A DNA stretch of 64,000 nt, from assembly GCF_000382305.1 (NCBI RefSeq), contig NZ_KB908027.1:50079-114078 (forward strand), read 5' to 3'. This DNA is from Vitreoscilla stercoraria DSM 513. GTDB taxonomy: Bacteria > Pseudomonadota > Gammaproteobacteria > Burkholderiales > Neisseriaceae. This document shows, piece after piece, positions 51,200 to 61,365 of this stretch. Position numbers and translations under genes: made by a program. The notes beneath the pieces are model-generated. The model saw only the letters and a program-made list of their open reading frames with translations, was not told the DNA's origin and searched no databases. How positions within the stretch are numbered: the stretch's first letter is position 1; each line of letters starts with the position of its first letter.

Positions 51200-54100
51200 T
51201 CATGAAGCAAGTACAGCGTCAATTTTATCTAACTCATCTATGCCGATGTCCCAACGCCATACACCTTGTTCGCTCGCAGGCTGTAAACCACGCAAAAACA
51301 AATAACGTATGTGAATGGCGTCAAAATCAAAGTGGCGACTGCGCAAATAACGACCGACAGCAATGGCATAAATCAAAGCTTGCAAATAATAATGGTGGTC
51401 ATTGATGGCAAGATTCAAAGCATTGGTATGGTAATCTTTGGGCAACATACCCAAATGATTAGACTTGTAATCGATGACATACACTTTGCCATCTAAGTTC
51501 ACGCAAACCAAGTCGATAAAACCATTTAAAAAACCCATCACATCACGAAAATGCAAGCCTTGAGCGGCCTGTTTGATTGCCGATGGTAAATGCGATTCTA
51601 ACAAACATTGTTGGATGTCGGCTGCGGTAAATTGATTGACATTCAACACAAAACCCATCTCCGCCAAACATTGCTCTGGAGGTAAATCAGCCAAACAAAC
51701 ATCTGCATCCAAATGTGCCAAACGAGTGGCATCAATCATAGCATAGAGCGCAGGCTGCCATGATTCATCAATGTGATAACGCTCTAAAATCGGTGCGTAT
51801 ACATCGCTTTGACTGATGGCCGATTGTTGGAAATCGGTGTGTTCTAATAAAGCATGTAAACATAAGCCTGCATCTGTACCGCGCTGGAAATGAAAAATAT
51901 CAAATTCGTGCGCTTCAGGCAAGACTGTCTCTTCATCCAATACCACTTGATCGTCTTGTAATTCACCCACATCGATTTCAGGCACCAATTCATCCATGGC
52001 AAGATGGCTGATATGGCGGCTGATACCGCTGAAACTGGTGTATTCTTGAAAACGATAAAATGGCAATGCTGTTTGCAATGCGGTGTATTCGGTGCGCTGA
52101 ATCTGTTGTTGTATCAAACCTGAGTATTCTGGTTGTTCAGGCCGCCACAATAAATTGACATGGTATTTTTGCGCCCATTGCAACCACAAGTCTTGATACC
52201 ACACCCGTTTGTCTTTGCCTGCATTGGCCCATAAGGCGTGAGTTTGTTCCCATGAGTGGTCGGGCTCGCCGGCAATCAAATGGTGCAAGACATTGTTGGC
52301 GCTGCCATTGTCTTTGAGCAAACTGCAAGACAAAATCAATTTTTCTTCGGCACGTGTGAACGCCACATATAATAAACGCAAGGTTTCCGAGCGTTCGTCT
52401 TCAATCAAACTGACTTCATCGTCTTGACTCAAGCAATATTCGCTGACGATGCGCACTTGACCATTTTGATGGACGATATTGAATTCAGACGTTTTAAAGT
52501 CACGATGGTCCCATACAAATGGACAAAAAACGACAGGGTATTGCAAGCCTTTTGATGCGTGCATGGTGACAATTTTCACCAATTCTTCATCGCTCTCCAA
52601 ACGCAAAGTATACGCTTCGCCATGGGTTTGTTGGCTGACTTGTTCGTTGAGCCATTGAATCAATGAAGCGGCACCAAAACGCTCGCTTTCTTCTTTGGCG
52701 AGCAATTCAAACAATTGTTGCACATTGGTCAAGCCGCGCTTGTCATTGCGTCTTAAAAAGTCTGCGCTGATACCTCGTTTTTTATCGAACATTTGCCAAG
52801 CGGCATACACACCACGCTGTTGCCAGACTTGTTGTGCTTGTAATGCATCTTCCATCCAACCAATCAATTCGTCTTGTGAGTCGGCATGGTTCAAACGCAT
52901 TAAATCGCTGCTGCGGTAGTTGAGCAAATCGCTGGCCAAAACCGAACGCAACAAGCCTTGTTGTTGTGGTGCTTGCCACCATTGCAACAAACTCAATACA
53001 GGCTTGGCTTGTTCACAAGCAAAAATCGAGTCACGGCTCAAGATCACGCTGCTAATGCCTTCTTTGCGCAATTCTTTTTGTACCAATTCGCCTTCGCCAT
53101 GAGTGCGAACCAATACTGCAATGTGTTTGGCTTGTAAGGGGCCGCCATCGTATTGCAGTTTGCCTTGGCTGCTCAACGCCAAATGCCGTGCAATGTCCAA
53201 TGCGCAATACAAAGCCGCGCGTGGTTTGGCTTGTTCTTTGTTCAGATAAGTTTCATCGCCTTGCAACAAACATTGGATTTCCAACGGTGTGTCATTGGGT
53301 AACAAGCGGCTGTCAGCACGAGCGGCCTGTACGTCGATGTAATCGATATCGTCCAATAAAAAGGGTTTGTTTTTGTTCAAAAATAAGGCATTGATGCTGG
53401 CGACCAATTGTTGGTGGGTGCGGCGGTTGGTGTCCAACGTATACAAGCGGTTGGCTTCGTGTTTGGCTTGCAAATAAGCGTGGATGTCTGCACCACGAAA
53501 GCGGTAAATTGCTTGTTTGGGATCACCGACCAAAAACACAGGTTTGTGATGTTGGCGGAAAATGGTGTCAAAAATACCATATTGCAAAGGATCGGTGTCT
53601 TGAAACTCATCGATCAAAGCCACTTGCCACATGTGTTCACTCAAGTAAGAAGCCAAATGCAAACCGTATTTTTCATCTTGCAACGCTTTGGCCACGTCGG
53701 TGAGCAAATCATCAAAGCCCAATTGTTGTACTCGTTGTTTTTCTTGCTGCCAATTGGGTAGCAAATAGTGGTACAAATCCAAATGCAATTGGTCAAATAA
53801 AGCGTCTTGTTCGGTTTTAAGGCTCAGACACAAATCCAATAAACGGTGTAATGGTGCAAATTGATTGAGTTGTGTATCGCTTAAAACTTGGCCTTTTTTG
53901 GTTTTTTCTTGTAAATAAGCGGCCTGTAAATTGAGAATGTGTTTTTCTTTGCTGCTGATTTTGTGCCATTGTTGGCGGGGCAGCCATTGTGCCAAATCGT
54001 CAAACAAGGTCAGATAAGTCGGTAATTTGAACGTGGTGCCATTGAGCATTGGATGCATGTCGGTGAACGAGATTTTCCATTCTTCCAATTGGAGCAATAT

Positions 54101-54838
54101 GGCTTGCGCCAATTCATCTAACTGGGCATGTAAGTCTTCTAAGGCATGGCTAGGTTGTGCCAATTGAAATTGGATGTGGTGTTCAGAGCGTCCAAACCAA
54201 TTTTGAATGCGATTTAAAGCATCGTTCAAAGTGATGTTGTGCTCAAAACACAAGCGTGCACGTTGCTCGTCTTCAATCACATGTTTGCGCCAAAAATCGG
54301 CGGCAATGCGTTGTTTGGCGATGGCGGTATCGTCTGACAAACTGATTTGAAAGGGCACTTGGCACAAAAAGGCAAATTCACGCAAGACGCGTTGGCAAAA
54401 ACCATGAATGGTGAAAATGCCCGCATGGTCAAATTGGTTTAAAGCGGCCTGTAAACGCAAACGCACACGTGAAGCAGCTTCTTGTTGCAAAGCCAGTTGC
54501 AACACCTCGTACAAAAATGGCTCAAACTCTGGCACATCTTCTGCAGCGTTTTTTTGTGTATATATTTCTTCCAATAAGGCGCTGGCGTTGTCGTCGGGCA
54601 AGTCTTTTAATTCACGCAAGGCTTCATCTAAGCGGCTGCGCAAACGGGTTTTCAACTCGGCAGTGGCCGCATTGGTAAAAGTCACGACCAAGACTTTGTC
54701 GACAGCAATGCGTTCGAGTAACACCAAACGTAAAAACAACGCGGCAATACTCCAAGTTTTGCCTGTGCCTGCGGATGCTTCAATCAAATTGGTGGCGTTG
54801 ATGGGAATGCTCAAAGCATTGAAGGTTTCAGCTTGCAT
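51200..54838 (-). CDS. recB: Exodeoxyribonuclease V subunit beta (RecB)
   Basis: Helicase-nuclease subunit of RecBCD: unwinds and cuts double-stranded ends and loads RecA. About 1212 residues from ATG 54838, which has AAGGAA upstream and overlaps the recC end by 11 bases. Walker A IEASAGTGKTWSI, motif II ALIDEFQDTDPLQY, GDPKQAIYRFRGADI, VTMHASKGLQYPVVF, LLYVAFTRAEEKL, and the nuclease active site VYVIDYKSNHLG near the C-terminus. Uptake-like words at 51563, 52138, 53322, 53918 and 54442. recD is not beside it. Confidence 0.96.
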   Translation of the reverse strand: MQAETFNALSIPINATNLIEASAGTGKTWSIAALFLRLVLLERIAVDKVLVVTFTNAATAELKTRLRSRLDEALRELKDLPDDNASALLEEIYTQKNAAEDVPEFEPFLYEVLQLALQQEAASRVRLRLQAALNQFDHAGIFTIHGFCQRVLREFAFLCQVPFQISLSDDTAIAKQRIAADFWRKHVIEDEQRARLCFEHNITLNDALNRIQNWFGRSEHHIQFQLAQPSHALEDLHAQLDELAQAILLQLEEWKISFTDMHPMLNGTTFKLPTYLTLFDDLAQWLPRQQWHKISSKEKHILNLQAAYLQEKTKKGQVLSDTQLNQFAPLHRLLDLCLSLKTEQDALFDQLHLDLYHYLLPNWQQEKQRVQQLGFDDLLTDVAKALQDEKYGLHLASYLSEHMWQVALIDEFQDTDPLQYGIFDTIFRQHHKPVFLVGDPKQAIYRFRGADIHAYLQAKHEANRLYTLDTNRRTHQQLVASINALFLNKNKPFLLDDIDYIDVQAARADSRLLPNDTPLEIQCLLQGDETYLNKEQAKPRAALYCALDIARHLALSSQGKLQYDGGPLQAKHIAVLVRTHGEGELVQKELRKEGISSVILSRDSIFACEQAKPVLSLLQWWQAPQQQGLLRSVLASDLLNYRSSDLMRLNHADSQDELIGWMEDALQAQQVWQQRGVYAAWQMFDKKRGISADFLRRNDKRGLTNVQQLFELLAKEESERFGAASLIQWLNEQVSQQTHGEAYTLRLESDEELVKIVTMHASKGLQYPVVFCPFVWDHRDFKTSEFNIVHQNGQVRIVSEYCLSQDDEVSLIEDERSETLRLLYVAFTRAEEKLILSCSLLKDNGSANNVLHHLIAGEPDHSWEQTHALWANAGKDKRVWYQDLWLQWAQKYHVNLLWRPEQPEYSGLIQQQIQRTEYTALQTALPFYRFQEYTSFSGISRHISHLAMDELVPEIDVGELQDDQVVLDEETVLPEAHEFDIFHFQRGTDAGLCLHALLEHTDFQQSAISQSDVYAPILERYHIDESWQPALYAMIDATRLAHLDADVCLADLPPEQCLAEMGFVLNVNQFTAADIQQCLLESHLPSAIKQAAQGLHFRDVMGFLNGFIDLVCVNLDGKVYVIDYKSNHLGMLPKDYHTNALNLAINDHHYYLQALIYAIAVGRYLRSRHFDFDAIHIRYLFLRGLQPASEQGVWRWDIGIDELDKIDAVLAS

Positions 54839-57800
54839 GGGTTTCCTTATCGGCATCTTCAATGGCCACGATGTATTCGTACATGGGCACACACATTTGT
54901 TTGACCACTTCCATGAATAAATGGCTGTCTAAAGGCGAATCTTCGCTGTGGGCATAGACCAAATTGGTGCCTTCTTCTTGTTGCAATTGTCCACTTTTGA
55001 AATGATTGCCTGCAAATGCCACATAGGCTTTTTTGCGGGATTCTTCTTGGATGATGGCTTCATCGTCAGGTGTTTTTTTCGCTTGTTTGTACCACGCCTC
55101 GCCAGCGGCAAGCGAAGCACGAGCAAAAAATGGCAACGGTTTGTGTTTGCCCAAACGCAACAAAATCAGACTTTCGAGTAAATATTGTTTTGCCACATCG
55201 GAATTTACAGGCCGCCATTGCCAAGCATTTTCTGCCCAAGCGATGATGGTGGTTTTGGGAATGTGGCTGTGGTCGATGGCGCAGAAGGCCAAATGCTCTA
55301 GCCAAGCTGCCATTTTTTCAGGTGCAGTCGGGGTTTTATGAAACCAAAAAATCTGTCCACAATCGGTGCGATGGCTGAGGCTCAATTGCAATTGTACATG
55401 GCTGCCATCGTGAAAGCGGTGTTCTAAGACATGGTCTAAGTTGGGCAATGTTGGAGCATGGAACCATTCACTTGGCATAGACAAAACTTGTTTTTGAATG
55501 GTTTCAATGTGTAATTGACTGAGTTTGCCCATAGGCACTTGGTTGCGTTGCAAGATTTGCGCGGCCACATGCTCCAAAGATTGGCGTTGGCGACGGGCAT
55601 CATAAAAAGCCTCATATAGCGGCATGCTGTCGTAGGCGTCTAGTTCAAACAATTCTTGCTCTGGCCAAGCATCTTGGGCGTAGGTGTCTTGCCATGACAA
55701 TTGCTGCTTGAGCCAAACACGGGTGGGATTGCGCCAAAATGCCAACCATTCATGCATGTGCAAATTCAAGTCTTCATGTTGAGTCGGTAAGGCTTGTAAA
55801 TGGTTTTCGTAAGCACCATCGATGAATGCTTCGATGTGTTTGGCGGGCGCATTCAAAGCTTGGGCAATGTCTTGGCGGTAGCTGTAAACCTTGGCTTGTG
55901 GCGCAAAATAATTGGGTGAGAATGCTTGTAACGGATGGGATGTGATCCACGGCGCTTGTTCGCCATCGCCTTCTATCAAATCTTGGCTGCTTGCGCCAAC
56001 CATCAATGCAATGGTGTCTATGAATTCATAAACCACTGTTGAAGCCGCCAAGCGTTCGTCATTTTTAATGCTTTTGCCGATATAAGACAAATACAGTTGC
56101 GAACGGGCATTGAGCAAGGTTTCTAAGAACAAATAGCGGTCGTCATCGCGGCGAGAACGGTCACCCTTGCGCATGCGGTGGTGGAGGGCATCTTGGTAAA
56201 TCAAATCAAACGAGGGGGCTTTGGTGTCACGCGGAAATTCGCCATCGTTCATACCGAGCAAACACAACATTTGAAACGGCAAACCACGCATCGGCACCAT
56301 CGAGCAAATAGTGATGCCGCCACGCAAAAACCCTGCTTGGCTTTGTTGTTGTAAGAAGGCGCTGATATGGCGTTTGACAATGGCAAACGATAATTTGCCT
56401 TGGTATTGCGCCATGTCGGCGTATTGTTGCCACTCTTGCAAATTTTGTTGCCATTGTTGTAAAGAAAACGCATCACGTTCTAGCGGTAAAAACAATTCTT
56501 TGATAGCGTCCTGTAAACGAATGACCCAAGTGGCAATATCCGTGTCTTCTTGCCATTGTTGGTGGTAGCTTTGTAATAAGCTGACCAAGTGGTTCAATTG
56601 CGCCAAGATGGCCCAATGATTCGGCTCGCTGTCATAGGGTACCAACTCATGCCATGCAATGTGGCTGCTGCCTTGGGGCAACATCCAACCCATGCACACC
56701 CGTTCTAAAGCTTGGCTCCAAGTGAACGCATCGCCTTCACCACCAAATTGGCGGCGCATATTGTCATCCAAGCCCCAACGTATGTTCAATTCACGGATGG
56801 TGGTGTGCAGCAATGCGACGTCATCGGTATCCCAATCAAAACGTTGTTGCAAAGCGGGTGTATCCAGCAACGGTAACATGTCGGACAATTCAAAACGGCT
56901 GTCCATCAAATGTAAAAACTGTTCAATGGCTTGCATCAAAGGTTGTTGGCGGCTCAAACGTACATCGGAAACCGAATATGCCAAAGGTTTGCCATCGGGA
57001 CAATTGGGACCAAACACCGCTTCTAAATAAGGCAAATAAGGATCAACTTGCGGAGTCAAAACAGCGATGTCGTGCAATTGCCATGTTGGGTTTTGTGCCA
57101 AATTCTGAATAATGTGGTCTTTGAGGATTTGCAATTCACGCAAAGCACTGTGTGCGCTGTTCATGACAATAGAACCATCGTATAAATCGGGATGGTTCAG
57201 GCCGCTGTGTGTGGGGTCGGTGGCGTGGTTTTGAGGACTGTGTAAATGCAACAAATCGTTTTGCAAACGAGCCAATAAAGTCGTATTGGCGTTCTCTTGG
57301 AATAAGTCTAAGCTAAATTCGTATTCAATATCGCTGGTTAAAGCACTGAAAAAATCCCGTCCTTGTTTCCCAAGCGATGCCAATAGCGGATGACCTTGGT
57401 GTTGTGCCGCCTCTTCAGTGCTCATGGATTCGTATTTGCGCAATAAAAAAGTGGGTTCAATCACATCGCCCCAATAGGCTTGACTGGGATTGGTCGCAAA
57501 AATGTGTACATCGGTGTATTGTGACAATTGGCGAAACAAGTCCAAATACATCGGCGCCATAGAAGTAATGCCAAATACCCAAATGCGTTCAGGCAGCTTG
57601 GCTGTGGGCAAAGCTTCTAAAAAACGCTCCCACACTTGCAAACGGTGTTCGCCTTGGTGGCTTTCTTGAGCGGTCAATTGCTGCCATAAATCGGCTTGCC
57701 ACGCTTCATCAGCGCCCAAGCCGAGTAATTGATTGTGTTGCCAAGCCTCAGTCCAATCGAAACGATAGACCATGTATTGGTCAAAAATGTCGGCTAAGAT

Positions 57801-58193
57801 AAATGCCAAATCAAAATACGCCTCATCTCGGCTGTCGATGTAATTGCTCAGATATTGGGCGGCAGGGCTGTTTTGTTGTTTGAATTGTGGATTTTCGAAC
57901 AATTGCATCAAGCGCCAATGCAAAACTGTGGATGAAAACGGGCTCACTTTGGGCAATTGTCCCAAACTTTGTTGCATGGTTTTCCACATAAATCGTGCAG
58001 GCAAATTGAAATCTAAATTGGCAGCAATACCATTGTGCAATGCTAAAAAGCGGTTGACATAGCGTTTCATCCCTTGACTTTGAATGACTATGGTTTCAGG
58101 TGTGAACACACCATTTATCGGTAGGTTTTGTAGCAAAGAGGCAAACGATTGTGCCAAATTTTCAAGACGGTTAGATTGGTGCAAAATCAACAT
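54828..58193 (-). CDS. recC: Exodeoxyribonuclease V subunit gamma (RecC)
   Basis: Chi-recognition and scaffold subunit, about 1121 residues from ATG 58193 (MLILHQSNRLENLAQSFASLL); GTG 58205 is an alternative. Family blocks: NPLFTPETIVIQSQGMKRYVNR-like region near residue 35, IWVFGITSMAPMYLDLFRQLS, PYLEAVFGPNCPDGKPLAYSVSD, MVPMRGLPFQMLCLLGMNDGEFPR. Uptake-like words at 55207, 56516 and 57198. First gene of the recC-recB run. Confidence 0.95.
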   Translation of the reverse strand: MLILHQSNRLENLAQSFASLLQNLPINGVFTPETIVIQSQGMKRYVNRFLALHNGIAANLDFNLPARFMWKTMQQSLGQLPKVSPFSSTVLHWRLMQLFENPQFKQQNSPAAQYLSNYIDSRDEAYFDLAFILADIFDQYMVYRFDWTEAWQHNQLLGLGADEAWQADLWQQLTAQESHQGEHRLQVWERFLEALPTAKLPERIWVFGITSMAPMYLDLFRQLSQYTDVHIFATNPSQAYWGDVIEPTFLLRKYESMSTEEAAQHQGHPLLASLGKQGRDFFSALTSDIEYEFSLDLFQENANTTLLARLQNDLLHLHSPQNHATDPTHSGLNHPDLYDGSIVMNSAHSALRELQILKDHIIQNLAQNPTWQLHDIAVLTPQVDPYLPYLEAVFGPNCPDGKPLAYSVSDVRLSRQQPLMQAIEQFLHLMDSRFELSDMLPLLDTPALQQRFDWDTDDVALLHTTIRELNIRWGLDDNMRRQFGGEGDAFTWSQALERVCMGWMLPQGSSHIAWHELVPYDSEPNHWAILAQLNHLVSLLQSYHQQWQEDTDIATWVIRLQDAIKELFLPLERDAFSLQQWQQNLQEWQQYADMAQYQGKLSFAIVKRHISAFLQQQSQAGFLRGGITICSMVPMRGLPFQMLCLLGMNDGEFPRDTKAPSFDLIYQDALHHRMRKGDRSRRDDDRYLFLETLLNARSQLYLSYIGKSIKNDERLAASTVVYEFIDTIALMVGASSQDLIEGDGEQAPWITSHPLQAFSPNYFAPQAKVYSYRQDIAQALNAPAKHIEAFIDGAYENHLQALPTQHEDLNLHMHEWLAFWRNPTRVWLKQQLSWQDTYAQDAWPEQELFELDAYDSMPLYEAFYDARRQRQSLEHVAAQILQRNQVPMGKLSQLHIETIQKQVLSMPSEWFHAPTLPNLDHVLEHRFHDGSHVQLQLSLSHRTDCGQIFWFHKTPTAPEKMAAWLEHLAFCAIDHSHIPKTTIIAWAENAWQWRPVNSDVAKQYLLESLILLRLGKHKPLPFFARASLAAGEAWYKQAKKTPDDEAIIQEESRKKAYVAFAGNHFKSGQLQQEEGTNLVYAHSEDSPLDSHLFMEVVKQMCVPMYEYIVAIEDADKETHAS

Positions 58194-58299
58194 GTAAAAA
58201 CTCACTACAAAACTGATAAGAAACCATTATGACGTTGTTGTCATTTGCCTGCAATGCGAGCGGCTCTAAAAATTATATGTCATTTTAAAGTCACAAACA

Positions 58300-58328
58300 T
58301 TGACCATCCCACAGTGAAAATTTATAGT
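58300..58328 (+). promoter_or_regulatory. Sigma70 promoter of the amino-acid-binding lipoprotein
   Basis: TTGACC (58300-58305), 17-bp spacer, TATAGT (58323-58328): five of six consensus bases in each box. Leader of about 105 bases before the ATG at 58442. Confidence 0.7.
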
Positions 58329-58441
58329 GCAACATAATTTGCCAAAAACACAGCTTGATGTAACAGAGTTGATTTAGCTTATGTGTTGATTAAAAAATTG
58401 AGACAGTGCTGCTACTTACAAAACCATTCGGAGAAGACAAG

Positions 58442-59296
58442 ATGCAAATGATTTCAAAAACCTCATTCAGTTTGTGTACTATTGCCGCAGCCCTATTGTT
58501 AAGTGCATGTGGTGGTAAAGAGCCTGCCGCACCTGCCAATTCAGCTGGCGCAGCACCTGCAGCCGATACCAGCAATGTGGTTTATACTGTGGGTTCTGAT
58601 GCCACTTATGCGCCATTTGAGTATCAAGATGACAAAGGCCAAGTGATAGGTTTTTCTCAAGAAGTGATTCAGGCAGTGGCCGATAAAGCAGGCATTAAAA
58701 TCCAAATTGTGAACAAACCTTGGGAAGGTATTTTTGAAACTTTGAATACCGGTGACAGCGATATTGTGTCTTCAAGTGTGACCATCACCGAAGAACGCAA
58801 AGCGCAAATGGATTTCTCTGAGCCGTATTTTGAAGCCACACAAATGATTGCAATTAATGATAACAAAGGTGCAGACATCAAATCGTTTGCTGATTTGAAA
58901 AATGGCAAACATTTGGTATCGGTACAAACGGGTACGACAGGTGACATTGTGTCGCAAAAGTTGATGGGCGCTGACAGCAAGCAAATCAAGCGTTTTGAAA
59001 GCATGCCTTTGGCTTTGAAAGAATTGTTAGCAGGTGGCGTGGATGCATCTGTCGGTGACAATGGCGTGGTACAAAACTTTGTGACCAATAATCCGGGCGC
59101 TAAGTTGCGCACTTTGGTAGACCCAACATTTGAAAAAGAATATTACGGTTTTGCAGTGAAAAAAGGCCGAAGTGATGATTTGTTGAACAAAATCAACACT
59201 GGATTGGCAGGTATCAAGTCTGATGGTACTTATGATAAGATTTATGCGAAATGGTTTGCCACTGCAGCCGCGCCTGCTGCTTCCGCCACAAACTAA
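58442..59296 (+). CDS. Family 3 amino-acid-binding lipoprotein (ABC transporter)
   Basis: 284-residue periplasmic binding protein for polar amino acids. Lipobox LSAC (Cys23), an Ala/Pro-rich linker to about residue 45, then the SBP_bac_3 fold: VGSDATYAPFEYQDDKGQ, GFSQEVIQAVADKAG, ITEERKAQMDFSEPYF, VQTGTTGDIV, and GLAGIKSDGTYDKIYAKWF. GGAGAAG precedes ATG 58442. No permease or ATPase gene adjoins, so it is an orphan component here. Ligand not deducible. Confidence 0.92.
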   Translation: MQMISKTSFSLCTIAAALLLSACGGKEPAAPANSAGAAPAADTSNVVYTVGSDATYAPFEYQDDKGQVIGFSQEVIQAVADKAGIKIQIVNKPWEGIFETLNTGDSDIVSSSVTITEERKAQMDFSEPYFEATQMIAINDNKGADIKSFADLKNGKHLVSVQTGTTGDIVSQKLMGADSKQIKRFESMPLALKELLAGGVDASVGDNGVVQNFVTNNPGAKLRTLVDPTFEKEYYGFAVKKGRSDDLLNKINTGLAGIKSDGTYDKIYAKWFATAAAPAASATN

Positions 59297-59305
59297 AATG
59301 AGATG

Positions 59306-59332
59306 AAAAGGGTGTCTTTGACACCCTTTTTT
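59306..59332 (+). terminator. Terminator of the binding-protein gene
   Basis: Perfect 11-bp stem AAAAGGGTGTC/GACACCCTTTT (59306-59316, 59320-59330) with 3-nt loop and T run. Confidence 0.88.
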
Positions 59333-59626
59333 GTTGCGTAAAAGGTATTTTACAGGCCGCTTGTAATGGCAATATTTTGATTTGATTAAATGAAATCATT
59401 CACATATTGATTTGAAAACTTTTTCTTGTCTTTACCAAGCTATATTGGGTTTTAGATTGGCTATCAACAGTCGATTTGATTGTAAGAAGGTGAATTCAGG
59501 TCGCTTGTATAGTCAAGCGTTTGAGGTAAATAAAGTTTTTAAATGAGTAATTGATGTGCAGATAGATGCTGCGAGGCAGCAAATCAGGTACAATCTTCAT
59601 TAACTGTTTACAGACATACAGAGCTT
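59333..59626. other. Intergenic region before glnS
   Basis: About 290 AT-rich bases. One unpaired GCGGCCTGTAAA word on the minus strand at 59350-59361. A TACAAT at 59589-59594 is a candidate glnS -10 without a clear -35. Nothing else recognised. Confidence 0.5.
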
Positions 59627-61297
59627 ATGAACAAAGAAGAATTCGCGGACAATCATTTTATCCGCACCATTATTGAAGACGATTTGGCCAGCGGTAAACA
59701 CCAACAAATTCAAACCCGTTTCCCACCCGAACCTAATGGCTATTTGCATATTGGTCACGCCAAAAGCATTTGCTTGAATTTTGGTTTGGCCACTGTGTAC
59801 GACGGCTTGTGCAATTTGCGCTTTGACGACACCAATCCTGAAAAAGAATCAGATGAATACGTGCGCTCTATTAAAGAGGACGTGACATGGATGGGCTTTC
59901 AATGGCAAGGTGAGCCGCATTTTGCATCGGATTATTTTGAAGATTTATACCAATATGCCATCGGTTTGATTCAAGCTGGCAAGGCGTATGTGGACGAATT
60001 GAACGCCGAAGAAATGCGTCAATACCGTGGTACTTTGACCGAGCCAGGCAAAAACAGTCCATATCGTGATCGCACGCCAGAAGAAAACTTGGACTTATTC
60101 CAACGCATGCGTGCGGGTGAGTTTCCTGATGGCAGCAAGACTTTGCGTTTGAAAATTGACATGGCAGCAGGCAATGTGAATTTGCGTGACCCTGTGATTT
60201 ACCGCATTCGCCGCGTGCACCACCACCGCACAGGTGACAAATGGTGCATCTACCCGATGTATGATTACACCCATGCGATTTCTGATGCGATTGAAAACAT
60301 CACCCATTCATTGTGTACTTTGGAATTTGAAAGCCATCGTCCATTATACGATTGGGTTTTGGACAATATCCCGATTCAAACGCACCCACGTCAATACGAA
60401 TTTTCACGTTTGGAATTGTTGTATTCGATTACCTCAAAACGCAAATTGAACCAATTGGTCGTTGAAAACCATGTTTCAGGCTGGGACGATCCACGCATGC
60501 CAACGATTGCAGGCATGCGCCGTCGTGGTTATACGCCTGCTGGTTTGCGTTTGTTCTCTAAACGCGTTGGCATTTCCAAAAGTGAAAATGTGGTGGACAT
60601 GAATGTGTTAGAAGGCGCGGTGCGTGAAGAATTGGAAAACTCTTCACCGCGTTTGATGGCGATTTTGAGCCCATTGAAAATTGAATTGACCAATTTTGAT
60701 GAATTCTTAACCCAAAGCCGCAGCGCACCATTTCATCCGCATCATGAAGAAATGGGCGAGCGCAATGTTCCGATTGCACGCCATATTTACATTGAGCAAG
60801 ATGATTTTGCTTTGGAGCCGCCGCCAAAATGGCAACGTTTGACTGTGGGCGGTGAAGTGCGTTTGCGTTACAGCTATGTGATCAAATGTGAAGAAGTTGT
60901 GACGGATGAAATGGGCAATGTGATTGAACTCAAATGCTCGATTGATCATGACACTTTGGGTAAAAAACCAGAGGGTCGCAAAGTCAAAGGCGTGATTCAT
61001 TGGTTGTCAGCGGAACACGCGGTGCATGCGACTGTGCGTTTGTATGAGCGTTTGTTTACGGTTGAGCGTCCTGATGCGGTGCGTGACGAAAACGGTGAGT
61101 ACAAAAACTTCACCGAATTCTTGAACCCACATTCTGTTACCGAAGTCAGCGCTTTGATTGAACCTGTGGCCAATACTTTGGCACCTGAAGCACGTTATCA
61201 ATTTGAGCGTTTGGGTTATTTTGTGACCGACCGTTATGACCATACCCCTGAAAAACCTGTGTTCAACCGCACGGTCGGTTTGAAAGAGTCGTTTTAA
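59627..61297 (+). CDS. glnS: Glutaminyl-tRNA synthetase
   Basis: Class I synthetase charging tRNA-Gln; 556 residues. HIGH motif in GYLHIGHAKSICLNF near residue 43, the KMSKS equivalent in VGISKSENVVDM, WDDPRMPTIAGMRRRGYTP, and a two-barrel C-terminal anticodon domain. Length and motifs are normal. Its presence means GatCAB is not needed for Gln-tRNA. One GCGTCCTG match at 61066 in VERPDAVR. Own terminator. Confidence 0.97.
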   Translation: MNKEEFADNHFIRTIIEDDLASGKHQQIQTRFPPEPNGYLHIGHAKSICLNFGLATVYDGLCNLRFDDTNPEKESDEYVRSIKEDVTWMGFQWQGEPHFASDYFEDLYQYAIGLIQAGKAYVDELNAEEMRQYRGTLTEPGKNSPYRDRTPEENLDLFQRMRAGEFPDGSKTLRLKIDMAAGNVNLRDPVIYRIRRVHHHRTGDKWCIYPMYDYTHAISDAIENITHSLCTLEFESHRPLYDWVLDNIPIQTHPRQYEFSRLELLYSITSKRKLNQLVVENHVSGWDDPRMPTIAGMRRRGYTPAGLRLFSKRVGISKSENVVDMNVLEGAVREELENSSPRLMAILSPLKIELTNFDEFLTQSRSAPFHPHHEEMGERNVPIARHIYIEQDDFALEPPPKWQRLTVGGEVRLRYSYVIKCEEVVTDEMGNVIELKCSIDHDTLGKKPEGRKVKGVIHWLSAEHAVHATVRLYERLFTVERPDAVRDENGEYKNFTEFLNPHSVTEVSALIEPVANTLAPEARYQFERLGYFVTDRYDHTPEKPVFNRTVGLKESF

Positions 61298-61314
61298 TTG
61301 ATGTCATGGCATTT

Positions 61315-61350
61315 AAAAAGCGTCCTGTAAGTTACAGGACGCTTTTTTTT
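61315..61350 (+). terminator. Uptake-word inverted pair, terminator of glnS
   Basis: Arms 61315-61330 and 61332-61347, then T's to 61350. A third word follows at 61354-61366 and abuts the stop codon of the convergent thioesterase gene. Confidence 0.88.
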
Positions 61351-61365
61351 TGGTTTACAGGACGC

